Positions 33,838 through 44,538 of a stretch of DNA of 64,000 nucleotides are shown piece by piece; position 1 is the stretch's first letter, and each line of letters opens with the position of its first letter. Source of the stretch: Pratylenchus scribneri (taxonomy: Eukaryota; Nematoda; Chromadorea; Rhabditida; Pratylenchidae); contig JAQSEB010000047.1 in assembly GCA_030063045.1 (NCBI GenBank), forward strand, positions 1,984,001-2,048,000. Reading direction: 5' to 3'. The notes below the pieces were generated by a model. It saw only the letters and a list, made by a program, of their open reading frames with translations. It made no database searches and was not told the origin of the DNA. The position numbers and the translations under genes were made by a program.

Positions 33838-34035
33838 TTAAAAATATCCAATGCCTGGCAATGCCCTGCGGGAGAAGCCTTTCTGCTGCTTGGCCCATAA
33901 AATCAATAGCTTTATCCCCGAATAAAAAAAAGGGAACAACAACATTTTCTTTCGCTGTGGCCTCAAAAAAGAGAAAAGAGAGGAGAGAAACGAATGCTTG
34001 AGTTTGAATAAGGGTATAAAAAAGAGGCCATGGCC
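33838..34035 (-). promoter_or_regulatory. Conserved upstream block of F-box-like copy 1
   Basis: Read on the minus strand this contains GGGGATAAAGCTATTGATTT, then GGGCCAAGCAGCAGAAA and GGCTTCTC. Nearly the same block lies at about 45,410-45,530 upstream of copy 2. The reading frame is not kept between copies (copy 2 has a stop after CTATTGAT), so the conservation points to a promoter or 5' UTR duplicated with the gene. Confidence 0.5.
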
Positions 34036-34079
34036 CATTGGTTAATTATTTAAGGTTTTGTGTAAAGTAAAATTGTGAT

Positions 34080-34351
34080 TACCGTAAATTTCCTATTAGA
34101 AGCTCACTCCCTATTAGCCCACTTTCTATTAGAAGCCCAATCTCTATTAGAAGCCCACTCTCTATTAGAAGCCCAATCTCTATTAGAAGCCCACCTCTCC
34201 TTTGAAATTTTTTTTTCACAAATAACCCATTTTTAAGTGAAATTAAACCGAAATAAGCATTTTTTGTTTTTCAAAAATTCCAAAAATTCCCCACCCTAGA
34301 GAGGCTCCGAAATTTATAAGTCCATGGGCTTCTAATAGGAAATTTACGGTA
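34080..34351. mobile_element. Short transposon-like element with 26-bp inverted ends and internal tandem repeats
   Basis: The ends are TACCGTAAATTTCCTATTAG...GAAGC and its inverse GCTTCTAATAGGAAATTTAC...GGTA. Inside the left end are five copies of an 18- to 20-base repeat with core CTCTATTAGAAGCCCAAT, derived from the end sequence itself. The outer TA pairs could be a TA target duplication. No open frame. Confidence 0.7.
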
Positions 34352-35020
34352 GTTATCATTAGCATTTCCCACGGTGAATTTGAATAATTCTGAATGGTGT
34401 GTAAACTTTTGTAATAATATTCACAGAGAATAATGAGGGAAAAATATCCCCTGCTGCTGAAGCAATATTCTCCCAATCTTCCTATGTGCTTTTTTATAGT
34501 TATTAATGTTAGTGCCTGCCTCATTTTCGTGGAAGTTAAAAGTAATGGAGGTACTGTACGCCCCGAGGATATACTCATTTCAATCTTTGTCATTGCCTTC
34601 AACCCTTATCAATTCCCTCATAATTCTATATTATCCCATGGCAAAATTTATGAAAGTTTTATTAGAGCTTTGTATTGAATATTTCATAAATATTTATAGA
34701 ATCTTAAAATAGCCATCTAGACAATTTTTAAAGTTTTTTTTTGCCAATTTTATGAATTAAAATAATATTTATGCCTATTTTATATATTTTGAGGCATCCA
34801 AAAAAAGATTATCTGATCTATTATAAAAATCTTAAAATAACCATGAAAGTTAGACAATTTTTAATGTATTTTTGCCTATTTTATGCATTAAAATAATATT
34901 ATGCCCTATTTAAATATTTTAATAGGGATAGGGAGGCAATTTTATAAACCAACCAAAAGTCATCCACTCTATCATTTATCTTCCTCAAATAAAAATTGAC
35001 AAAAATTTACATTGTCTAAG

Positions 35021-35317
35021 ATGCTCCCTTTCCTCACAATTCTATTTCTTTTTACAGTGCCAAAAATTCTTTTTTGTGCTCCAATCAATGAGACACCCAA
35101 AACATTGAATGCTCATGTTCATGTCAGTCAGCTTTATATTTTATTATTTTTTTTGGAAGAATAAAAAATTTTAGTAATAATATAAAATTAAAAGTAAAAT
35201 AAATATTTTAATTTCTTTTTACAGTACAAGTATCAAGGTATGCCATTTGGAGCTTGCGGCGAAGGTTGCCCAGGCGGCTTTGTCTGCTTTCCTCCCGGCA
35301 TATGCATTATTGGTTGA
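35021..35317 (+). CDS. Candidate small secreted four-cysteine peptide, 2 exons
   Basis: Exon 1 35021-35122 and exon 2 35225-35317 (TGA), phase 0, give 64 residues. The first 20 (MLPFLTILFLFTVPKILFCA) resemble a signal peptide. The mature part is short and ends in ACGEGCPGGFVCFPPGICII with spacing C-x3-C-x5-C-x6-C, suggesting two disulphides. The intron donor is GTCAGT, used elsewhere in this window, and the acceptor TTCTTTTTACAG is strong. The start is not certain: an acceptor-like TTCTTTTTACAG also lies inside exon 1 (about 35,046-35,056), so a different upstream first exon is possible. No family recognised; small secreted cysteine-rich peptides in nematodes include antimicrobial and host-directed ones, but no function can be read here. 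Confidence 0.45.
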
Positions 35318-35842
35318 AGTGAAGAAGGCTGAAGAAGAAACAATAATTAATGTGAATGATTGTGATGTATTTTTGATTTTACCAATTAAATTAATTTTAT
35401 TACTCTCGCAATAAATTATAAAAAGGGAGAAAATTTTTTGAACTACTTTATGCTCAAAATAATTGTTTGCTTTCCATCACCAACACAATCGAAGATTACC
35501 AAATCGGGAAGCATTTTGGAATTTATATGTAAATATTAGGAATGTCACGCAAAGGATGAAGCATTGTTTGAAACTGTGTGAAGGGGGATTGTTGCGATTG
35601 CGATAACGGAATGAAATGAGGAGGCTTGAATTTGAATTGACGGCGCATTACAATGCGGAAAATGCGGAAGCTTCTCTATCGAGTCTCGATGGAGAGATCA
35701 TCTATGCCCAAACTTTGAACTTGAAAGAGCCGGAAGACTTGAAGCAGAAGGGTCATCATCTCATAATCGCCCCTCTCAAGTGTTTTTTGAAAATTTTCTC
35801 CCTGTCTATTTCATTTTTGGAATATTTTTACCGAATTTGAAA

Positions 35843-38804
35843 ATGTTCATCATTTCCGTGTCCATTTTTCTTTTTGGATATTTTTGTTTAATTAATTCTG
35901 CCAATTTGAACGCATTCGAACCGAGCACAATTTCATTGGATCCAACAAATTTGGATTTGTTTTTCTTTCGGGCAGCCGTCTCCGCATTAATCAAGGTACG
36001 GTCAAAAAATCAAATAGGCCCAAATTCCACGTGTTTTACTTTTTATGGCCATAATTATCTTGCCAATTTAGATTTTATCAATCATTTAGATAATAAAATG
36101 ATCTTCAGAGAGAGAGAGAGAGTTAATTAAATTTTATAAAGTTTTATACAATAAAAGTTGCTTAAGATTCTGAAATATGAAAATTTCAGATAGCATAAAT
36201 TAGGGAATATTTTTGATGAAATAATTTCCGTTTGTCTTCAATATTCCCTTGTAAGAAAGTAATTAAATTTAATTTATCTTTTTCAAGTTTTTATGGCCAT
36301 AAAATTCTGGCCAATTAATTTTGGATCAACCATTTTGTTATATTCAGAGAAATATTACCCTAATAAGATAATGATCAATAAGCAAATTAGGCTAGATTAA
36401 TCATTTCATTAGTGAACTGAACATTTTGAAAGGAAATTATTGCCTTTTGGCAACTATATATTTTTCCTAGTAAAAATTGATTAAAATTTAAATAATTTAA
36501 TAGGCAAAAGCCGATACCATTCTTCGTTCAATGGCCATGCCCACTGCCGAAAGAGTCATATTTCGGCAATGTGAATCAGACGCAAATGGACGGTTGAATT
36601 TATTGGCCAAATGTCTGGTTTCCCTGTTCAATGTCCGAGATTTTAAATTAAATCAGCAGAAAAAGATGGCGGAAAGAATGCCATCGGAAATGCCCTCATG
36701 GAAATGGATATTTTCAAATAATATTTTGGGCAATGAAAATTGGAAAGGAAATGAACAAAATGGAGGCAAAGAATTGGGCGAGAAGAAAGCAATTTTAATG
36801 GAAAAAGTGGAATCAAATTTGAAGAAGAATTTTGCCCTTTTTAAAACATTAAAGGGCAATGGAAATGGCGAAAAAGTGAAAAGTAGAAGAAGGAAATGGA
36901 AAGAATTTGGTGGAATTACCGAGGCAGAAGTGTTGAGAACAAAACGGGAAACTGTATCCGAATTGAGGGAGGAAAATGAACGAAAAGGTTACTTTTTGGC
37001 GTAGAATAAATGGCAAATTTAATAATTATATTGGTAATAAGCATGCGGATTTATTTAAATTAAAAAAAATGTAAATATTAATATTTAAAGAAGCCACTTT
37101 TTAGAGGAGATTTAGGGCTTTCCATTGGTATATCGCCTTCCAAGATTGGTAATTGCCTCGTTGAGCTTGAGCTACGAGACAAAAACCAAATAAATGTAAA
37201 TATTTAATTGGCAATACTGAAATGCTATTGATTCACTCATTTTTGCATAAATTCACTCCAGGCAAAATACTAGAAGTGAAAGAGGGAAATTTAATAACAT
37301 AAATTTAAAACATAAATTACCAGAAGATAATCATAAATTCAGAAAACATCAACAAAAATGGCATTGCCCCTGATAAATTGGAAATATTTGAAAAATTCCC
37401 AAATGTTCAAAAGTTGCTAAAAGTTGAACGATTCTACAAATTGGTGGAAAAATGTAATGAATACATTCAACGAAAGGACGAAGAGCATAGCAAGTAGATT
37501 CCATTCAAAAACATCCAAAATAAAAATATTTCGCCAATAAAAGATTCCTCCAAAATGCAAATTTCCCAGTCCGACTTTCTACGAGGCAATTCGAACGAAA
37601 TCCTTTGCTGGAAATGGCCCAATCCCAGTTGGAAGGCACCGTTCATTTCGACAAACTCTCAATTCTATCGCCAAAATTACTTTCAATTTTTCCGGAAAAG
37701 GATGTCAAAAATGCTGCAATGAACAATGTTGAGGATTTGCTCTTTTCGCCAACATTCCTTTCTTTCCATGAACAAGGGAATTTTTCGCTTCCATATTTGT
37801 TGAATGTGAGTTCTTCTTGAGATCTTGGGTTATTATTTCTGCCATAGTTCAACGAAGCAATAGCCAATTTCGAAATGCGATATACCATTTTGAAAGCACA
37901 AAGTGTCCTCTAAAAAGTGGCTTAAAATTTTTTGTGAAAACTACCTTATTACTAAAGTTATATGCCTTTGAGTTTAATAAATCCGAATTTTTGGAGAAAA
38001 GCAGTTTATTTTAGAAAATTTTTTAATAGTCAAACAATTAGTTAAGCCACTTTCTAGAGGACATTTAGGGCTTTAAAATGGCATATCGCCTTCCTAAATT
38101 GGTTGATTACTTAATGAAATATGTCCAAAAGAATAGCCACAAACTTAAAAGACAATTTCCTCATTTCCATTTTAACCCTTTTTAAGCTTGTTTTCACGAA
38201 TAATGCCAAAGAAACTTTACCTTGGCTGGATTTATTACTCCAAGTCAGTGGTGCCGCTTCAACATTGGACCAATTATTGAAGGCTTTGGAGCCAAATATC
38301 AAAGAAATTGAGCAAAAAATTCATCCGGCAATTTTACGATTGGAACAATTGGAAGAACGATTCCATAAATTGAGAACCCAATTACGGACAAATGATAAGA
38401 AATGGACGGAAATGGAAGCAAATGGGTACACATTTTTGGATTCAGAACAAAGCAAAATGATGGGAACGGACAATGGCGAAGATTTAGAAATGGAAAACAA
38501 CGACGAATTGGAGGCTATTTTGGAGGAGGACATTCGCGCAATTGCCAAAATGGGCGATGGCACGGAATTTGGCAATGGAATTGAGAGGCATGGGAGAAAA
38601 CGTGCCAAACGTTTCCTCAGCACCCAACCATATGGCCAAGTGCGCATCCTCAACCCATACTATTTTGCCAATCAAATCAATGACAGTGCCATCCTGCGGC
38701 GAATTGTCATTTCGCCAAAAGCATTCAGCGGTGAAATATTGACAGCCGACTTCTTTCGGGTCCGAATTTATTTTATATTTATATGGATAAAGTTAATTTG
38801 CTGA
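35843..38804 (+). CDS. Moulting-cycle (MLT-10-like) secreted protein, 5 exons, probably 3'-truncated
   Basis: Exons: 35843-35995, 36504-36987, 37343-37493, 37586-37805, 38187-38759; phases agree (0/1/2/0). Reading on past the last GTCCGA donor reaches a TGA at 38,802-38,804, giving 541 residues. Signs of the family: signal peptide MFIISVSIFLFGYFCLINSA; a region with LLAKCLVSLFNVRDFK; the conserved block LSILSPKLLSIFPEKD...EDLLFSPTFLSFHE; LPWLDLLLQVSGAASTLDQL; and ILNPYYFANQINDSAI followed by VISPKAFSGEIL. Family members usually continue with many SPxxF/L-type repeats. Here these stop after one or two and a foldback element begins about 110 bases on. Known members act in cuticle renewal in C. 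elegans. Family call is moderately sure. Intron 4 holds a family B element. Confidence 0.72.
37088..37182. mobile_element. Half family B element, intron 2 of the MLT-10-like gene
   Basis: Only a right arm is present: GCCACTTTTTAGAGGAGATT, then TATCGCCTTCCAAGATTGGT and TGCCTCGTTGAGC. Confidence 0.6.
37836..38134. mobile_element. Family B miniature element, intron 4 of the MLT-10-like gene
   Basis: Left arm CCATAGTTCAACGAAGCAAT and right arm GCCACTTTCTAGAGGACATT, inverted, about 300 bases. It fills most of the intron between 37,806 and 38,186 and ends about 50 bases before the acceptor. Confidence 0.75.
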
Positions 38805-38867
38805 AAAAAAACACTGAATTACCAGAAAAGGATTGGTCCTAAGCTCCTCCCCATTTGGAAAGAGCTG

Positions 38868-39298
38868 GGGCCAATCCAAATTACCGAGACAAACGACAAA
38901 GACAGAGATAAAGTTGAATTTTATCGTTAAAATCTACAGAATTTGTCATCCATAATTTGTCTTTATCTTAAAAACCATTTGGCAATTGTCTATATTTTTG
39001 TCTTATTTTAGTGGAAAATAGCCGGAGACAAATTTGAGGGGCCGCGGGCCGCTCATAGCGGACTCTCAAATATTAGGCGTTTGTCGTTGGAAATCAGCGA
39101 TTTATCGTTTGTCTTTTTTAATTTGTATTAGGTAGACGACAAATCGGAGGACAAACGCCAAATACGTGAAGACAATTGACAAACGACAAAAAAAAATAAT
39201 TTGGATTGGTTTTAAGACAATTACCAAAAAGACAACGATAAATGACAATTTTATCTCAGTCTCTGTCAATTGTCTTTTTTAATTTGGATTGGCCCCTG
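38868..39298. mobile_element. Foldback element between the two truncated convergent genes
   Basis: The left end GGGGCCAATCCAAATTACCG matches the right end TTTAATTTGGATTGGCCCC in inverse. Subterminal AGACAGAGATAAA on the left pairs with TTTATCTCAGTCTCTGTC on the right, so arms extend about 60 bases with mismatches. The inside has direct and inverted copies of GACAAACGACAAA-like sequence. No open frame and no clear target duplication. Confidence 0.7.
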
Positions 39299-39483
39299 GT
39301 CAAGAGATGCATTGAATGGTATATAATTTTATTATGGTTTGGTCAAAATTAAAGGGTATTAAACGGTTTAAACCAGTTTTGGTATAATGGTTCAAAACTA
39401 AGTTAGAATTTTTTAAACTTAAGCCAAAACATAATCAACTGATTGCTCTCATTAAGAGTTAGCAATTAAGTGATCGGATTTAC

Positions 39484-42404
39484 GGAACAGAGATAAACTT
39501 GAACCGATTCGTTCACTTCCGCATCGTCCACATCATCATAGTTTCGGCATGCCGTCGCATTGTCATCATTCTCCAGCATTGTGTAATGTGCCCGAATGTC
39601 CACGGTGACTTCGTGGATTTTGCCCAAACACAACTAAATTGGTTGAAAATTATTCAGTGTCCAAAAAATTGCGTTTTAACCCCTTCCGTTGTGCCATCTT
39701 TGACTCGTCCCTTTCCTTCCATATTTCTGGCCATTGTTGTGGGCCGTCCATGGAAATCAACGGACATGCATTCTGCGTTCACATCCGGCATTGTATTATG
39801 ATCATGGAGTAATTGGAGAATGAAGAATTTGCCCTGAATTTTTGATAGGACTATTTTGATATGCCCCAAGGCCCAATTCGTGGGTTAATTTAGCGCCGTT
39901 TAAATAACTCATTAAGGTCTGAACCAATATTAATGATTTTTGCATTAAATTAAAGAACAGAATATTGGCTATTTAATAATATTATTTTATTTAAATTAAT
40001 TCAGAATGGATGAAGTTGTGCTTAAAAAATTACTAGACCTTTAATTTGGATTAAAAAAAGTTGCAGTGGTTTTTGTGCAGAGAAATTCTTCAATTCACTA
40101 CCAATTTTAATAAAAAATTAATAAAATTGGATAGCAAAAAGTCTGCTCTTTTAATTTAATACCAAAAATATCAAAGTTTGCTTGATAAGTTATTATAAAT
40201 TACGAGAAGTTTGGCTGTTCCGAAAGGGAGAATGAAGCCAATAAAGGAACTAATCAGAAAAAAATTCACTCACTTGTTCACTAATCGCCTTGAAACTTTC
40301 AGTATCTAGGAAATTTGGCTGAAAGCAAAGTTGTTTGGACGAAAGCCATGTGATTTTTGTTTTCATATGGAATTCATCGTCTTCATCGTAGGAAAGACGC
40401 TGAAATTGTCGCAGTGAACGTCTCAATGTTTCCAGTCCAGTTTTGGCAGTGAATTCCGTGAAAGAAACATTCAAATTGTCAATTGTTTCCGTCCATTTCT
40501 ATTTTAATTTAATTAATTTGAATTCAGCAATTTATGCGTGCCTTGACCAAATCACGTAATCCTGCCATTTTTGGACTGCTTCCAAATGCTTTGATGTCGC
40601 GCATTGCTTGTTGGGCAACAGTTTCACGTTCCAAGGAATTCAGCGTGGCAACAACCTTCAAAAGTAATATAAAAGAATTTTGATAGAATGGAACATTTTA
40701 AAAAAAGAATCATTATTAATGAATAGGGCCCGGATTTTTATGGAAATGCATATTTTGTGTGCGAATATGCACAGCATTGGGGAGTACGAAAGAAGTGTTT
40801 TTGGGTTCAAATAATGATTTTGAACCGGTTTAAAAATGCCTATTTTGGCATAATTTGGCAGTCTGTGCATATTTTGCATATTTCGTCATTTTTGATGAAT
40901 ATTTTGCATATTTTGGTGCATATTTTGAGGAAATTCGAGAATTTTTGTTAATTTTTTGTAAAAAATTGAACATTTTATTAAAAAAAATATTTTTCCGAAA
41001 TTTTTTTTATAAAAATTGTCAAAATTTTATCTAAGATAGTATTTTTGGAAAATTTTTTTCTTTCGGCAAGAAAATTTTTTAAAAAAATGAAAAGAAAAAA
41101 ATTTTTCTAAAAAATTAATCGTCTCCCCTATGGGTCAATCACCAAAAATTTTTTGTAAAAGAGCGAAATTTGTGAAAATTTATTTTATTTTCACTTGTAT
41201 TCAATCAAAAATGATTAATTTTCGAATTTAATAATTTTTTAAAACATTTTTTGACTTTTTAATATAAAAAATTGATTTATTGCATAAAATGTGCATATTT
41301 TGGCATTTATTGGCATATTTGGTGCATATTTTGGCCTTTTTTAGTGCATATATATGCGCATATATTGGCACTTTTCGGTGCCTAATAATCCGGGCCCTAT
41401 TAATGAATCATTATTATAGCATTAATCTATTCAAAGTATTCTTTAAAATCAGATCTAATTTATTCAAATTTATTCCGTATCATAATTCCGATTTTTAACT
41501 ATGATTTCTTAAGTACATTCCGGGAAACAATTGTAATTGCGATTGTAATTTTAAGATTATAATTATAATTGCGGTTGTATTTGATAATTTTAGAGAAATA
41601 GAAATGAAAAAAACTATTTTAGAAGTTAAATATCATTTCACTCGGGAATTGTAATTGTAAATTTCTAATAAGTACATTCCGGAAAGAGATTGTAATTTTT
41701 ATAAATCAATTCTGATTTCTAAGTTGATTCCGGTAACTAATTCTACTTCCTCTCATTTCCTTTTTAAATTCGGTGAGTGTCCATTTTCCCAAATCAGAGT
41801 AGGGGCTAGGGACTATGGGCTTATTAGAGGCTTCGGAGCATATGCATAGGAGTCTAGCGGAAATAATACATGCTAAAGATTTGGATTTAGGGAAATGGAA
41901 CCATTTCGTGAAATGGACAACCAATCTTAAATTCCACCTCATAGGCACTCATAACAAGTTCTGGAGGCCATGTTTCGCGCATGAATGTTTGTTTGTCCGT
42001 GAAATTGGCCAATGCTCTCTAAAATTAAAAGGGATAATGGGTGATTAATATATGTTTGGCCAACTTCCACTTCCGGTGACCATTTGTCAATTTTGTCCAT
42101 CTTTGCCTTGTCCGTCGGGTTTATGCCAAAATGGCTCCAGGCTTGCCTTTTTGACATGCAAAATGTCATATTTGGGAAAGTCATGGAATAGTTGAAAATC
42201 ATATTCATATTTGCCTGTTTCGGATTGCCCGCATATTCGAGGGTCTTTTAAAAAATAATTTTAAATATATTGAAGGATGGATACCAAATTGGTAACATCA
42301 TAAACTGTCATCATGGCCAAAAAGAAGATGAGAAAATAAAATGCCCGCCGGCGAAATGTTTTCCCATAGAAAATGCTGCTGTATTGCCGTTGCTTATCCA
42401 CCAT
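39484..42404 (-). CDS. DEG/ENaC-family ion channel, 5' half only (7 exons)
   Basis: Amiloride-sensitive-type sodium channel subunit, plasma membrane. Exons 5' to 3': 42404-42285, 42244-42071 (or -42065), 42018-41938, 40655-40548, 40498-40274, 39833-39681, 39633-39484. All are phase 0; 337 residues. Exon 1 gives a short cytoplasmic start and membrane segment 1 (RRRAFYFLIFFLAMMTVYDV). Exon 2 carries the family signature after it: NYSMTFPNMTFCMSKRQAWS. Then SLERETVAQQAMRDIKAF and a long extracellular part. The last exon found ends VYLCS before a GTAAAT donor. The cysteine-rich domain, selectivity filter and second membrane segment should follow below 39,484, but I find no such exon down to 34 kb. 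That stretch holds a foldback element and an oppositely oriented gene. Either the gene is truncated or the assembly is rearranged. Exon 4's donor (GTCAAG) is less certain. Confidence 0.8.
39850..40218. mobile_element. Family A miniature element, DEG/ENaC intron 5
   Basis: The left end is TAGCGCCGTTTAAATAACTC and the right end is GATAAGTTATTATAAATTAC, inverted. Internal AGAACAGAATATTGGCTATT mirrors GGATAGCAAAAAGTCTGC. Confidence 0.7.
40724..41399. mobile_element. Non-autonomous hAT-type transposon with 8-bp target duplication, DEG/ENaC intron 3
   Basis: The termini are TAGGGCCCGGATT and its exact inverse AATCCGGGCCCTA. The element is flanked by a perfect 8-base direct repeat TTAATGAA (40716-40723 and 41400-41407), the length typical of hAT insertions. 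Both subterminal zones carry many copies of TGCATATTTTG-like motifs, about seven on the left and six on the right, as expected for transposase binding sites. The 676-base element has no transposase frame. Confidence 0.88.
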
Positions 42405-44538
42405 TTTTTTTTGGCTCTAAATAAAATTAATTTGGAACTTATATTCAAAAACACTTTTAAAAAGTAATAAATTTAATGTCGGTCGATTGTGAGATCAATT
42501 CGCCTAAACCCACTCATCAAAAATGTGGTGGTCGGAAAATTGAATGGAAATTGAAAGGTGGAATTGGAGGAGGGGAGACCAAATTGGCCGAGAGTAATGG
42601 AAACCGGTCGAAATGGGGGCCGAGTACACCTTCTTTCCTTTTGTGGGTAATGATTGAGTATGAAAAAAGAAGTGCGCGCCAAATATGTTCGAATTCGGCC
42701 TTTTCTTTCAATTTCAATCTTCCCCCAAATTTCCATTCAATCTGCTGCACTTAAATTCAATTACCCACCCTCCTTCGATTTGTGAAACCTTTAAACCGAA
42801 TAAGAATGCGCACACTGATCTGACGTTGAACATAGGGACAAACAAATTATTGGTTGGGGAACTGATGTCGTCACAAAATGGGCGATCAAAGCGGGGAAGG
42901 AGGGAAATGGACAAATTTAAATTTAAATCCAATTAGAGATTTTTATGGGACTAAAATAAAAATTAATAAAATTGGGAACAGAAAAGAAATATTTTCGAGA
43001 ATAAAAGTGGAAAATTAATATGGAAAATTAATAAAATGTTGTGGATTTTTTTGTTTATAAGACTTATCTTTATTTAAAAAGTACAGAAATAAAATATGTT
43101 AAATAGTTTAATTCAATTTCATTGCTTGGGAATCAACAATGGCATGGCTTTTTGCGCAATAAAATATACGGAAGCATTTTTAATATTTTATGCCAGTTTT
43201 AGTTTTAGTGAATATTGTGCCGTCTCCTTCAAAAAGTTCAATTTTGATATTCGCCTTCTAAAATGGCAAAGTGTATTCAACACATTTCCTTCCTACTACA
43301 ATGAGCAAATGGCTACGGAGAATGAATGTTGTTGGTGGCATCAATCACCCTTCAGAATCATCCATTCTTTTCGAGCCATGCCTGTGAGGCAAATCATAGA
43401 AAGATGATTGAAATTGCTTTCAACAAATTCAGAGTCATATTGAAAATTCTGATTTTTAATTTATTTTATAAATAATTTTATCTTAATTTTATTTTAATTT
43501 GATTGCATAAAATTTTGGAAAAAGCAAAAAAAATCTTATTTCTTTATCATTATAAATTTGGCGATTTTAATATTATGATTACAATTATATACATGGAAGT
43601 ATGATTAATAATTTTTTGCCACTACCGATTAAAATAAAATTGTGAATTTAAAAGAATAAAAAATTTAATGAATTTCATTTTTAAATTATTTTTTAGATTA
43701 AAAAAAATTCCCCGTTTTTCATATCCATATTTTCGACTGTATTATTTTTTAATTTTTTTTTTCAAAGTATTTATTTTCAATTCATAATAATCCAACCATT
43801 AACAATAGAAAAAAATGAAAAATTTAAAATTTAATTAATAATTTTTAAAAATTGATATCTTCCTCGAAGATTTTATTTTAATTTATTTTAGATTTATTTT
43901 TTTTAAATTCACAATCGCTATCCTATCCAAAATTTCCAACCATGTCCAAGCCAAAATCCTAAAGAAAACACGACATATTTTATAAAAAAAATACGTAATT
44001 CGATTGCGATTAATATTTCCTTAATAAAAAAAAAAGATAAAACAGCCATTCAAATTTTTGCTCTCCCGATTTAGCGCAGTTGCTTATATCAGCAATTTTT
44101 CAAACTCACCCATGGTCACCTATAGTTAAGCTTTTTAGACATTTCGATAAAATTATAGATCAAAGCCAGGGATACGCATTGGGCCTAAGATTTCCAGGCC
44201 TGGCCCAATCAGGGCTCGCCTCGATTCGGCCATCGACCCGGCTAGATAATTTTTCGATCGACATGGCCCAGCAGTCAAATTTCAATGAATTTTCAAAATT
44301 TTACAAAAAAAAAAGTCTATTCTTTAGGGGAAATGTAATTTTTATAAAGCTTCCGGGCCTAATCAGACCAATTCTGATTTTGGACCCTAGGCCCAGTTTG
44401 TGGAGGCCGTACCATGCGCATCCCTGATCAAAGCGTGATTTTTCCACCCTTTTTGGCCCATATTTTTACTTCCTCTAGTCAGATGCGCAAATCTTTTTTC
44501 ACCATTGAAAATTTAAATCTAATTTTTTAAGATTTATA
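42405..44538. other. Region upstream of the DEG/ENaC gene
   Basis: This contains the 5' flank of the DEG/ENaC gene, one hAT-type element (44,167-44,426) and very AT-rich DNA (43.4-44.0 kb). A plus-strand open frame at 43,096-43,407 (103 codons) has no recognisable features and I do not call it a gene. Confidence 0.4.
44167..44426. mobile_element. Short hAT-type element with 8-bp target duplication
   Basis: The ends are CAGGGATACGCA and the inverse TGCGCATCCCTG (one mismatch). It is flanked by a perfect 8-base repeat ATCAAAGC (44159-44166 and 44427-44434). The 260-base body is GC-richer than its surroundings and contains GGGCC motifs repeated near both ends. The end sequence differs from the element at 40.7 kb, so this is a second hAT-type family. 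Confidence 0.88.

Noticed and set aside
34433..34678. Frame with a transporter-like stretch (TVRPEDILISIFVIAF)
   Set aside because: The similarity to ABC-transporter membrane segments is vague; there is no splice partner and the frame is short.
42476..42754. 92-codon frame just upstream of the DEG/ENaC start
   Set aside because: It overlaps equally open frames on the other strand, lies in the probable promoter region, and has no recognisable feature.
44080..44427. 115-codon plus-strand frame
   Set aside because: Most of it is the 260-base hAT-type element at 44,167-44,426.
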